NCBI GenBank assembly: GCA_021838765.1
Contig: JAKCCY010000147.1
Span: 1 to 6,599, forward strand
Length of the DNA stretch: 6,599 bases
Reading direction: 5' to 3'
From: Nitrospirota bacterium
GTDB taxonomy: Bacteria > Nitrospirota_A > Leptospirillia > Leptospirillales > Leptospirillaceae
Below are positions 1-6,432 of the stretch, one piece after another; the first letter of the stretch is position 1, and every line of letters starts with the position of its first letter. The notes under the pieces are model-generated. The model saw only the letters and a program-made list of their open reading frames with translations. It searched no databases and was not told the origin of the DNA. Made by a program: the position numbers and the translations under genes.

Positions 1-99
1 TGGGTTCCTCCTTCCGGCGTTATGTCGAAAGCAGAGAACCACAAAAAGAAGACGAGACCAAAATCTCTTTTTTAGGTTCACCATCATCAAGGGGGAAAA

Positions 100-426
100 A
101 TGAACAGGTGGTTGGGTCGCATCATAATGGGAGCGTCCGTTCTTGTTTTTTGCGGGGCGGCCTGGGAAAAACCTGTGGTTGAGATCATCTCCCCCAAAAA
201 CGGCGCAGTGGTCGGAAAGCATGTCATGGTGAAATATGCCTTCCATCACGAATGGCGGGCCGACCATGTCCATGTCTTCGTCGATGGAAACTTCCTGAAG
301 TCCACACATCAGAACCCCCTTCCCCTCACTCTCGACAAGGGAGTTCACACCATCATGCTTCGAGCCGCAACGGTCCATCACAATCTGCTAAAAGCCAGAG
401 GCTCGATCGATGTCACCGTCAAATAA
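100..426 (+). CDS. Small exported His-rich Ig-like (beta-sandwich) protein of unknown function
   Basis: This 108-residue protein starts with a Sec-type signal peptide: a basic n-region (R4, R7), a hydrophobic core at about residues 8-19, and a likely cleavage near A20-A21/W22. C18 is preceded by LVF, which is a poor lipobox, so a lipoprotein is less likely. The mature part of about 87 residues alternates hydrophobic and polar residues as in a bacterial Ig or FN3-like sandwich. It opens with a VEIISPKNGAVV strand-turn, has a central HVHVFVDG strand, and ends LDKGVHTIMLRA then SIDVTVK. It holds nine histidines (41, 49, 50, 56, 58, 70, 83, 93, 94), which could bind a metal in the periplasm; that is inference. 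The HVHVFVDG stretch recalls periplasmic domains of the DUF4399/DUF6130 type, but I cannot confirm the family. The start is supported by AAGGGGG at 89-95, four bases before the ATG. The fold is likely; the function is unknown. Confidence 0.8.
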   Translation: MNRWLGRIIMGASVLVFCGAAWEKPVVEIISPKNGAVVGKHVMVKYAFHHEWRADHVHVFVDGNFLKSTHQNPLPLTLDKGVHTIMLRAATVHHNLLKARGSIDVTVK

Positions 427-448
427 TCAAAACCCATCTTTACGAAGA

Positions 449-473
449 GGCAGAGGAGAAGATCTCCTTTGCT
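449..473. terminator. Candidate bidirectional hairpin between convergent genes
   Basis: AGGAGA (454-459), loop AGA, and TCTCCT (463-468) form a perfect 6-bp stem. It extends outward through G-U and Watson-Crick pairs to 449/473, giving about 11 bp. It lies in the 60-base gap between the stop of the Ig-like gene and the stop of the Fic gene, where a shared terminator is expected. Neither side has a clear run of T: the minus-strand side continues into a T-rich stretch with a TTTT tract further on, and the plus side has none. It is therefore a weak intrinsic terminator at best. Confidence 0.35.
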
Positions 474-486
474 GATCAAAAGTCTC

Positions 487-1989
487 TCAGGAGATCTCTC
501 GCGGCATCTCCTCTTGTGAAAAATGGTTGCCATAAATCTCCCGAAGTCCTTCCATCTCCTCTTCAGGGAGATTTCCGAAAAGGGATTTCTGTTTGTTCTT
601 TGAAACCACCCCATTGTTCTCCAATGAAAGTCTGATAAAAAGATCCGCCAACCGGTCAGGCAATTCGAACCTGTTCTGGATTTCCTTTTTGGCCCCGTCA
701 TAGCGGACCAGAAAGGAAAGTTCTTCTTTCAGGTCCTCTTCGATAACACGCTCGATCGTCTTGTAAAGATATTCGACCATCGGAGTCGCATCGAAGTATC
801 GATAGAGTCCCGGAAAACGATTTTCCCTGGAAATGATCCCGTCCCTGTCGATGGAATAGTCCGTCAACGCCATGACCTTTTTTGAAAAAGTCTCAAGACA
901 GTGATCATACTCGACCGGATGGGCCAGAATATTGGAAGAGACAGGAAAAATGGCACTGTCCGGAGTCAGTCCCCTTTCTGAAAGAATCTTGTGAATCAAA
1001 AATCTGTGAAGCCGTCCGTTCCCGTCCGAAAAAGGATGAATGAACACAAATCCGAAAGAGACGACCGCCGCCTCGACAACAGGCGGCACGGCCGATTGCA
1101 TTCGGTTCATCGAGTGGACAAGTCCCGACATCAGAGATTCCACATCCTGGGGATCCGGAGCGATATAATGGACCACTTCCCCGCCGACCCGGGATTCCCC
1201 GACATAGTTCTGGGCGGAACGATAGCCTGATTCCCGATAGGAGGGATCGACGACAAGATTTTGTATCCGTACAAAGTCACGGAGTGATTCACAGGGATAT
1301 GAGGAGCTTTTCTCAAGAGCATTGGAAAACCGTTCGATCCGGCTCATGCTGGCCGTTTCTCTCTCTATGAGAAAAGAGGATTTCGTTTCTTTCCGGAAAA
1401 GGTACTGACTCGCTCGATGGACCAGTTCAGGAGAATAGGACTTGAGAAGCTCCCTGGCTCTCTCTCCAAGATTCTTGGCCAGATATTCGGAAATGAGCGG
1501 GGTTTTTCTGACGACCGGACAGAACGTCCGGTCCCCAAGAAGATTGTCATCGATCCTCCACTTTTTATTTTTCCGAATTTCTCCGGTGAAATACAAGTTG
1601 CCATCGATCAACCCGGCGTAATTTCCGTTATGGATTTTCGGGTCTGGCAGTGTCCTTCCAGTCAGGAACTCATAGAGAAATCCGATTTTCCGCTCATAAA
1701 GCCCTCCCGGATTCATCATGACAAAATCCGAAATCACGTCTTCTCCGATTTTGTCAAAAATGCACTGGATCAGGAAGAGATCCGTTTCTTCATGTTTCAG
1801 TGCAAAAGAGAGGTGAGCCATCGGAGTATCCGGAACCGCATACTCCTTCCGGAAGACCCTGATATTCTGAAACGGGTGATCTTTTCTATAAGACTCTCCG
1901 GGTTCCCCAATGGTCGATATGGTCGTACTCCCGGGAACCCGAAGATCCAAATTGTCGATAATCCATTGATATCCAATTGGGCTTGCCAT
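487..1989 (-). CDS. Fic-family protein, predicted AMP-transferase, class II-like with N-terminal inhibitory helix
   Basis: This 500-residue protein carries the Fic core motif HPFSDGNGRLHR at residues 318-329. It has the catalytic H318, metal-binding D322, the phosphate-binding GNGR loop and R329. Known Fic enzymes with this motif transfer AMP from ATP to hydroxyl side chains of target proteins. A flap-like segment before the motif (VVHYIAPDP, about 272-280) would position the target. At 204-210 the sequence SSFLIER matches the inhibitory helix pattern (S/T)xxxE(G/N) of class II enzymes. E209 is kept but R210 replaces the usual Gly/Asn, so the enzyme may normally be restrained by its own glutamate. 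Residues 1-200 include a FLYEFLTG segment (104-111), and the helical C-terminal part (about 400-490) includes DLFIRL (449-454). Both resemble the flanks of long soluble Fic proteins and have no known function that I can name. No signal peptide or membrane segment is seen. The start has AAGGGGA at 1994-2000, four bases from the ATG. No antitoxin-like gene adjoins it. The target is unknown. Confidence 0.93.
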   Translation of the reverse strand: MASPIGYQWIIDNLDLRVPGSTTISTIGEPGESYRKDHPFQNIRVFRKEYAVPDTPMAHLSFALKHEETDLFLIQCIFDKIGEDVISDFVMMNPGGLYERKIGFLYEFLTGRTLPDPKIHNGNYAGLIDGNLYFTGEIRKNKKWRIDDNLLGDRTFCPVVRKTPLISEYLAKNLGERARELLKSYSPELVHRASQYLFRKETKSSFLIERETASMSRIERFSNALEKSSSYPCESLRDFVRIQNLVVDPSYRESGYRSAQNYVGESRVGGEVVHYIAPDPQDVESLMSGLVHSMNRMQSAVPPVVEAAVVSFGFVFIHPFSDGNGRLHRFLIHKILSERGLTPDSAIFPVSSNILAHPVEYDHCLETFSKKVMALTDYSIDRDGIISRENRFPGLYRYFDATPMVEYLYKTIERVIEEDLKEELSFLVRYDGAKKEIQNRFELPDRLADLFIRLSLENNGVVSKNKQKSLFGNLPEEEMEGLREIYGNHFSQEEMPREIS

Positions 1990-2043
1990 TATGTCCCCTT
2001 AAACCCATTCTGGTTGTCAAAAAATGATCAATGTGCAAAAAAG

Positions 2044-2052
2044 ATTATATCA
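2044..2052 (-). promoter_or_regulatory. Extended -10 promoter for the Fic gene
   Basis: On the minus strand the sequence TGATATAAT is a perfect extended -10 element (TG-N-TATAAT). No good -35 hexamer lies 16-18 bases further upstream, which is typical of extended -10 promoters. Transcription would start near 2037 and leave a leader of about 47 bases before the Fic ATG, containing the Shine-Dalgarno at 1994-2000. This is a motif-based prediction. Confidence 0.6.
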
Positions 2053-2236
2053 CCAAAATCTCTTGCAGAATAACTTAAGGATCCTCCGGAGAATATTTGA
2101 AAAAATTTCCCGATTTTGGGATTCACCAATTGGATCTCTTGAAAGATCTGCCCAGACTGATCGTCTTGTCATTGATCCTTCCGACGGTGTTCCATTTTTA
2201 GAAAGGAAAAGCATTGGGAGTGGTCTGGAATCAGAG

Positions 2237-2271
2237 CCATGGACGGAAATGTTCGGCAGTTCCGTCCATGG
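2237..2271. repeat. Perfect 12-bp inverted repeat with 11-base spacer
   Basis: CCATGGACGGAA (2237-2248) is followed 11 bases later by its exact reverse complement, TTCCGTCCATGG (2260-2271). Inside the spacer T2250-A2258 and G2251-C2257 could add pairs. No run of T follows on either strand, so it does not look like an intrinsic terminator. It could be a structured RNA element, an operator, or the trace of a small mobile element. It lies about 190 bases from the predicted Fic promoter and about 190 bases past the LysR stop. Confidence 0.8.
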
Positions 2272-2373
2272 ACATGGAAGATTGGATAGAAAAAACTCGG
2301 ATGTAGGAGTCGAACGATGAATTGTCACCTGCCGCAAGAATAATGTGTCAGTTTTCTGATTTTTTCAGGTCTA

Positions 2374-2395
2374 AAAATTCTTCTCTGAGAATTTT
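2374..2395 (-). terminator. Possible weak terminator downstream of the LysR gene
   Basis: AAAATTCT (2374-2381) and AGAATTTT (2388-2395) form an 8-bp inverted repeat with a six-base loop, 64 bases past the LysR stop. Read on the minus strand, the 3' arm ends in a run of five T. The stem is AT-rich and has no GC clamp, so its strength is doubtful. It is the best candidate for ending the LysR transcript. Confidence 0.3.
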
Positions 2396-2458
2396 CGGGA
2401 TAATATCACTCACTTTCCCTGATTCCCGAATGAATAATCAAACAAAAAAGGAAATCCA

Positions 2459-3349
2459 TCAGCCCAAATCTTCAAACCGTTTACCGACCCACTCCCTGGT
2501 ATGTTCAACAAAGACTTTGGCGGCTGGAGATAAGGATTGGAACTTTGGAGCTGCAAGGACAATTTGTCTCAAAATGGGAGGGTCGATGGGAATGACCCGG
2601 ATTCCCGTATGGTCCTTGGGTACGGCCAATCCAGGCAGGATGGCCGAACCTGCTCCGGAGCGAACCATGGCGGAAACCGTTGAAATATTTCTCGCTTCGA
2701 TTGTTTTCAGTCCCGGGGATAGTCCGGCTTTTGAGAATCCCAAGGCCACAAGAGTTCCGCAACTTCCCAAAGACCGGATAATCGGTTCCAAGGAGAGCTG
2801 GTCGAGTGAAAGAGATTGCCGGTTTCCGAGAGGATGATTTTCTGGAAGGATTCCGAACATCCGGTCCGAGATCAGTGGAAATACCTCCAGACTACTAGCG
2901 CAAGGGGCCGTCAGTATTCCTAGGTCTACTGTATCTGACTTCATCCATTCCAGAACTTCCTGATCGGTTCCCTCAAAGACGGAAATCTCGATCCCAGGAA
3001 ATTTCTGTCTCATGGTCCCCATAATCCCAGGAATCATACGAATCGCTGCGCTTTGGAGAGCGCCGACCCTGACTTTGCCGATCTTGAGTCCGGAAAGGGA
3101 TGACGCCTCCTCCTGAATACGGTCCACACGAAGCAGGATTTCCCGAACGTGCTCGAGAATCCGGTGTCCCGCTTCCGTCGGGACGACTCCCCGCCGATCC
3201 CTGTTGAAAAGGATAAGGCCTATTTCCTTTTCAAAAGACGCCAACGCATGGGAAACCGCCGATTGGGTAATTCCAAGACGTTCTCCCACTTCCGTAAAGT
3301 TTCCCAAGTCTTTCAATTCCATTAAAACACGCAGCTGAATGATTGTCAT
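2459..3349 (-). CDS. LysR-type transcriptional regulator
   Basis: This 296-residue protein has the usual length and layout of LysR-type regulators. The N-terminal winged helix-turn-helix covers about residues 1-62. It includes GNFTEVGERLGITQSAVSHA (16-35), where the recognition helix sits, and the wing and linker with LFNRDRRGVVPTEAG. A long linker helix follows to about residue 85, and the effector-binding domain runs from about 92 to 290, starting KVRVGALQS. Family members work as tetramers that bend DNA and respond to a small-molecule ligand; the ligand here cannot be read from sequence. The ATG is the sensible start because an in-frame TAA lies 9 bases upstream and the helix-turn-helix begins directly. 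The Shine-Dalgarno is poor: AAGGA lies about 15 bases away. The gene is divergent from the EamA exporter, which is the classic arrangement for a LysR regulator and its target. It may also repress itself, because the two promoters overlap. Confidence 0.95.
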   Translation of the reverse strand: MTIIQLRVLMELKDLGNFTEVGERLGITQSAVSHALASFEKEIGLILFNRDRRGVVPTEAGHRILEHVREILLRVDRIQEEASSLSGLKIGKVRVGALQSAAIRMIPGIMGTMRQKFPGIEISVFEGTDQEVLEWMKSDTVDLGILTAPCASSLEVFPLISDRMFGILPENHPLGNRQSLSLDQLSLEPIIRSLGSCGTLVALGFSKAGLSPGLKTIEARNISTVSAMVRSGAGSAILPGLAVPKDHTGIRVIPIDPPILRQIVLAAPKFQSLSPAAKVFVEHTREWVGKRFEDLG

Positions 3350-3372
3350 ATGAATTTATTCTCATCCTTCAA

Positions 3373-3401
3373 ATGATAATTATTAATTTTACTAATGTAA
3401 T
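3373..3401 (-). promoter_or_regulatory. Predicted promoter of the LysR gene
   Basis: On the minus strand ATTACA (3401-3396), a 17-base spacer and TATCAT (3378-3373) form a sigma70-like promoter with 4/6 and 5/6 matches. It is the mirror image of the exporter promoter, with the -35 boxes interleaved. RNA polymerase could hardly occupy both at once. The predicted start, near 3366, leaves a leader of only about 16 bases, in keeping with the weak ribosome site of the LysR gene. Confidence 0.45.
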
Positions 3402-3416
3402 TTTGCACTTTATCAT
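3388..3416 (+). promoter_or_regulatory. Predicted promoter of the EamA exporter
   Basis: TTTACT (3388-3393), a 17-base spacer and TATCAT (3411-3416) form a sigma70-like promoter with 4/6 and 5/6 matches. The start of transcription would be near 3423, giving a leader of about 47 bases with the Shine-Dalgarno near its end. The -35 element overlaps the candidate LysR boxes, so the regulator could act at this site. Confidence 0.5.
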
Positions 3417-3454
3417 TTAATAGAACAGTCGGCAAGAAGCGATATTTGTATTTT

Positions 3455-3464
3455 AAGGAGGTGA
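3455..3464 (+). promoter_or_regulatory. Full-length Shine-Dalgarno fixing the exporter start
   Basis: AAGGAGGTGA is a ten-base match to the complement of the usual 3' end of 16S rRNA. It lies five bases before the ATG at 3470. It would fall inside the coding region if the upstream in-frame TTG at 3446 were used, so it decides for the ATG. A GTG at 3467 is a weaker alternative. Confidence 0.9.
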
Positions 3465-3469
3465 TAGTG

Positions 3470-4438
3470 ATGGGGAATTCGTTTTTTCTGGGCGTTCTCA
3501 TGTGTGTCTTGGCGGTCACCTCTTGGGGAGCGATGTTCCCAGTGATGGAGCATGCCTTGAGATTTATGGATCCTTTTTATTTAACGGCGATTCGTTATGG
3601 GATTGCCTCCATTTTGTTTCTGGTGATCCTTTTCTTCTTGGAAGGGCGGCATGCGTTTGCTACAGAAGGAAGGGAGATCTCCCTTTGGGTTTTCGGAACG
3701 TTGGGTTTTGCGGGATTTGGCTTTCTGGTGTTTAAGGGACAGCAGGAAATTTCGGGACACGACGGGGTCATTATCGCAGCGGTCATCACGGCTACCATGC
3801 CTTTGTTGGCGGCCTTCGTGACATGGTATGCCTCCGGAAAAAAACCGGCATCCTTTACGATATTGATGCTTGTCTTCGCATTTATTGGAGTTCTTCTTGT
3901 GGTTACGAAAGGTGATTTCAGTCTTCTGAAGTCAATGGGATCCCGTCTCTTTGCCGATACGATTATATTGGCGGGGGTCTTTTGCTGGGTTTTCTACACC
4001 AGGGGAGGGAACCAGTTTCCCGATTGGTCGCCGCTTCGGTATACGGCTCTTTCCTGCGCATTGGGAAGTCTTTCCATCATCGGATTGACAGGAGTTGGAA
4101 CGATGATCGGCTGGCTTCATCTCCCGAACGAGGAACAGCTTTATTCGGTGACATGGGATCTTGGTTACATGATCCTTGGTGCCGGTATCTTGGGCGTTTT
4201 TGCCTGGAATGCAGGCAATCGCCTTTTGGGATCAGTAAACGGGGTTCTTTTTATCAATCTTGTGCCGGTTGTCGCTCTCGGTATTTCTTTCATGACGGGA
4301 GAACATGTGAGTTCCGGCGAAATTTTGGGAGCGTCTCTGGTGATCACGTCTTTGATCTCTAACAATCTGTTCCAGCGACCGGAAACACAGTCCTTTGTTT
4401 TCCGTCTAAGGAAGAAAATCAATGTATTCTTTCGTTAA
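3470..4438 (+). CDS. EamA/DMT-superfamily membrane transporter, probable metabolite exporter
   Basis: From the ATG chosen by its Shine-Dalgarno this protein has 322 residues. It shows about ten hydrophobic segments, at roughly 5-25, 36-57, 72-89, 98-120, 128-146, 160-177, 190-212, 230-248, 254-275 and 283-301. That is the two-times-five-helix layout of the drug/metabolite transporter superfamily (EamA). Typical marks are VTSWGAMFPVMEHAL in helix 1, DPFYLTAIRYG (34-44) leading into helix 2, and NLVPVVALG (263-271) in helix 9. The tail after helix 10 is basic (RLRKK, 312-316) and presumably cytoplasmic. Family members export amino acids, nucleotides or drugs across the inner membrane using the ion gradient, or take up metabolites; the substrate here is unknown. 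The divergent LysR gene is the likely regulator, as in known pairs such as ArgP/ArgO. Its stop is 75 bases from that of the convergent phosphoesterase gene. I see no clear terminator in that gap. Confidence 0.9.
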   Translation: MGNSFFLGVLMCVLAVTSWGAMFPVMEHALRFMDPFYLTAIRYGIASILFLVILFFLEGRHAFATEGREISLWVFGTLGFAGFGFLVFKGQQEISGHDGVIIAAVITATMPLLAAFVTWYASGKKPASFTILMLVFAFIGVLLVVTKGDFSLLKSMGSRLFADTIILAGVFCWVFYTRGGNQFPDWSPLRYTALSCALGSLSIIGLTGVGTMIGWLHLPNEEQLYSVTWDLGYMILGAGILGVFAWNAGNRLLGSVNGVLFINLVPVVALGISFMTGEHVSSGEILGASLVITSLISNNLFQRPETQSFVFRLRKKINVFFR

Positions 4439-4513
4439 AACCTTGGAACGATACTACCCCCAAACCATAAAATGGCCACAGCGGACATGTTATCCTTCCC
4501 AACTCAGATTGAA

Positions 4514-6355
4514 TCAGTCTCTGTGGGAAAAATCGAACAGGTTCGTCAGATCTCCGATGGACGGTCGATTTTGAGGGATATAAAAGCTCCTTTGACGATC
4601 CGGAGGAAGGGATTCAGGATGTTCGGGAAAACGAGGCATAATCGGATTGGGGAGATTGTCCAGACTCCTTTTCGACAACGGGCCAAGATGCCAGTTTTTC
4701 TCAATAAACTTGATCAGTGAGACATGATTGTAATAGGTGTGGTCGACAAACCCCCTTCGGGCGAAAGGCGAAATCAGGATCAGGGGAACCCGCGTCCCGT
4801 CTCCGAAAAACCAGAGGGGCTGGATATAGCCAGAGTCGTAATAACCTCCCCCTTCGTCGAAGGTGATGAAAATGGCCGTATTCTTATAAAGTTCGGGGTG
4901 GCTCCGGATGAGAGCGACGGTTTTCTCAAGGAAACGCTCGAACTTCGAGAGGGATGAATAGCCAGGATGTCCATCAACGCTGTTGCCCGGCTTGACGAAA
5001 GACACGGAAGGAAGCGTTCCTTTTTCGACCCGAATGCGAAAATCCTTATACCCTTGCAAATTCTTTCGAAGGTCTGTGGTCATGACCGACGTTTCAAACT
5101 GAAACGGATTACAGTGTGCGCAGTATTCCTTCGTGGGGTGCCCATGGTTCCAGCCCTGTCCGAAGTATCCCCAGGAAACTCCCTTGGCCGACAGAGCATC
5201 CCCGATCGAAGGAATGCTCTGGGGCGAAGCCAGAAACGGAGTCTTCACCAGAGGAATCCTGACTCCCTGTCCATCGTAGGCGGGGTCATAGTTATTGACC
5301 AGATAATAGGTCTTGGGAGCGCAGTCTGCCGGCCCACCGGGAGAAAACACCCGGTAGGGCAGCTGCGAAAGATAGCGCCTGATCGAGCCGACGCCAGGAC
5401 TCTTGAGATTTTCGCACTCCACATAATTTCCGCCCATTCCTGTCCGGTGGTCTCCATATCCGTCATTGGTGTAGACATTTCCCTCCGCCACTCCGGAAGC
5501 TGAGATCAGCCCCCCTTTCCGGGGATCCGGATTTTCAATCTGAGCCAATGGAGGGGTGGAGGGAATTCCGGAAGGTCTGTAAAAAGCCACATCGGCCGTT
5601 CCGATCGCGATATGGTTTGCTCCCGTTCCGCCCATGATCACCTGGTGATAGTTGTCCGCCAGAGCATAATGACGGGCAAGACGGGAAAGAACCGGTTCGT
5701 CGCCGGCGCTCATGTTGTAGAACCCCATCGACACCGATCCCTCTCCCGTCGTTTCCTGGCCAAATGGAGACGGCGGAGCGTTTCCATCCCCTCCTTCTCC
5801 GGCGGTCATCCCGACCCATGGGAACAGGTCCATGGCCCCCTTGTCGGTCTCCTGCCACATCTGGAAAAAGCGGTGGACCGGACTGCCAACAAACGTATCC
5901 CGATAGGGAACGTAGCGCGTGATTTGAAAGGGAGCGTTCGGAAGGACCGGGGGGAACATCGGGTCCGCCCCAATCGAGTGGCTCCCGAAGACCTCGCTGT
6001 TGCCTGGAGACGGTAGAGTGGAGAATTCGCCAATGATATTAGGGGCAACACTGTACCGGCTCAAGTCGGAGGCCTCTTTCTGACGGCCCGACTGAACATT
6101 TATGCCTGGTTTTCCATCCGCTCCAATGATTCTTTCCGACAGGATATTCAGGACAAATTGCCCTGGGGGAGGAACAAAAGCACCGAATGTATCGTCGAAA
6201 GAGCGATTTTCACCGATGATCACGATGACATGTTTGATCGGTGTCTCTGTCGGAAGATCCCCTGCCCTCCCTTCCCCGACAGTCAGAATAATCATAGCCA
6301 TGGATATGAAGAGGACAGACAGAAGGAATTTTCGGAGTGATTTCAATGGGTTCAT
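4514..6355 (-). CDS. Secreted phosphoesterase of the acid phosphatase AcpA / phospholipase C family
   Basis: This 613-residue protein has a Sec-type signal peptide: K5, R8, K9, a hydrophobic stretch at about 10-27, and a likely cleavage around GRA-GD (29-33). It lacks the twin arginine of Tat-exported PlcH. The catalytic domain opens IKHVIVIIGENRSFDDTFG (40-58), the ENxSFD signature of the phosphoesterase family (PF04185). Further family blocks are DNYHQVIMGGTGANH (234-248), where T244 is the likely nucleophile by motif comparison; DGHPG (461-465); TFDEGGGYYD (498-507), with metal-site D500 and E501; and HTYYNHVSLIKFIEKNW (539-555). Members hydrolyse phosphomonoesters or phospholipid head groups outside the cytoplasm. 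The product would be phosphate or a phosphorylated head group; which one cannot be told here. Four cysteines (314, 345, 412, 415, the last two as CAHC) could form disulfides. The ATG is preceded very closely by GGGGAG, a tight spacing, but the next methionines (19, 21) would destroy the signal peptide. A possible gene lies upstream on the same strand. Confidence 0.93.
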   Translation of the reverse strand: MNPLKSLRKFLLSVLFISMAMIILTVGEGRAGDLPTETPIKHVIVIIGENRSFDDTFGAFVPPPGQFVLNILSERIIGADGKPGINVQSGRQKEASDLSRYSVAPNIIGEFSTLPSPGNSEVFGSHSIGADPMFPPVLPNAPFQITRYVPYRDTFVGSPVHRFFQMWQETDKGAMDLFPWVGMTAGEGGDGNAPPSPFGQETTGEGSVSMGFYNMSAGDEPVLSRLARHYALADNYHQVIMGGTGANHIAIGTADVAFYRPSGIPSTPPLAQIENPDPRKGGLISASGVAEGNVYTNDGYGDHRTGMGGNYVECENLKSPGVGSIRRYLSQLPYRVFSPGGPADCAPKTYYLVNNYDPAYDGQGVRIPLVKTPFLASPQSIPSIGDALSAKGVSWGYFGQGWNHGHPTKEYCAHCNPFQFETSVMTTDLRKNLQGYKDFRIRVEKGTLPSVSFVKPGNSVDGHPGYSSLSKFERFLEKTVALIRSHPELYKNTAIFITFDEGGGYYDSGYIQPLWFFGDGTRVPLILISPFARRGFVDHTYYNHVSLIKFIEKNWHLGPLSKRSLDNLPNPIMPRFPEHPESLPPDRQRSFYIPQNRPSIGDLTNLFDFSHRD

Positions 6356-6432
6356 CTCCCCAAACTCTGGACAGGATTCCCCGCCGGGATAAAAGTTTCA
6401 CCGGGAGAATTGAAAATGCCATATGATTGCAT

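Larger units (their letters stand above)
1990..2458. other. Gene-free region between the Fic gene and the LysR gene
   Basis: About 470 bases lie between the Fic start and the LysR stop. Reading frames of about 95-98 codons exist on both strands here. They lack Shine-Dalgarno sites and family-like motifs, and they overlap each other and the Fic promoter, so I do not accept them as genes. What the region holds is the Fic leader and promoter (1990-2052), a perfect 12-bp inverted repeat (2237-2271), and AT-rich inverted repeats downstream of LysR (2374-2395, and TTCGGGA/TCCCGAA at 2394-2400 and 2424-2430). The rest could be a decayed gene, but I cannot recognise a parent. Confidence 0.6.
3371..3418. 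promoter_or_regulatory. Nested palindromic operator region between the LysR and exporter genes
   Basis: AAATGATAA (3371-3379) and its exact reverse complement TTATCATTT (3410-3418) flank a 30-base AT-rich core. In the core, TTAC-TAAT-GTAA (3389-3400) is a second palindrome with exactly the same centre, 3394.5. An off-centre TTA-N7-TAA (3383-3395) also fits the T-N11-A half-site rule of LysR boxes. These are plausible contacts for the divergently encoded regulator. Part of the outer symmetry comes from the two -10 hexamers being identical. Confidence 0.55.

Noticed and set aside
2015..2020. Perfect TTGACA on the minus strand upstream of the Fic gene
   Set aside because: No -10 hexamer lies 16-18 bases downstream; the nearest, CATAAT, is 21 bases away and overlaps the Fic start codon.
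1417..2073. A 218-codon plus-strand reading frame opposite the Fic gene
   Set aside because: It lies antisense to a protein with an intact Fic motif, has no ribosome site, and its translation shows no family-like pattern.
1973..2133. CCAATTGG palindrome occurring twice (1973-1980 and 2126-2133)
   Set aside because: Eight-base palindromes recur by chance, one copy is inside the Fic coding region, and the flanks do not match.
2295..2320. A minus-strand GTTCGACTCC stretch followed by a T run, resembling the T-loop and 3' end of a tRNA
   Set aside because: The bases on either side of the loop-like TTCGACT do not pair as a T-stem, and no acceptor or anticodon arm is found.
2024..2337. Reading frames of about 95-98 codons on both strands between the Fic and LysR genes
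   Set aside because: They overlap each other and the Fic promoter, lack Shine-Dalgarno sites and show no recognisable motifs. A decayed gene cannot be excluded.
2348..2365. TCAG-TTTT-CTGA followed by six T as a plus-strand terminator
   Set aside because: The stem is only four pairs and no plus-strand gene ends nearby.
3446..3469. TTG start at 3446, giving the exporter eight more residues
   Set aside because: The full-length Shine-Dalgarno at 3455-3464 would lie inside the coding region and is ideally spaced for the ATG at 3470.
4439..4513. Possible terminator between the convergent exporter and phosphoesterase genes
   Set aside because: Only a four-pair CCAT-AAA-ATGG repeat is present, without a T run on either strand.
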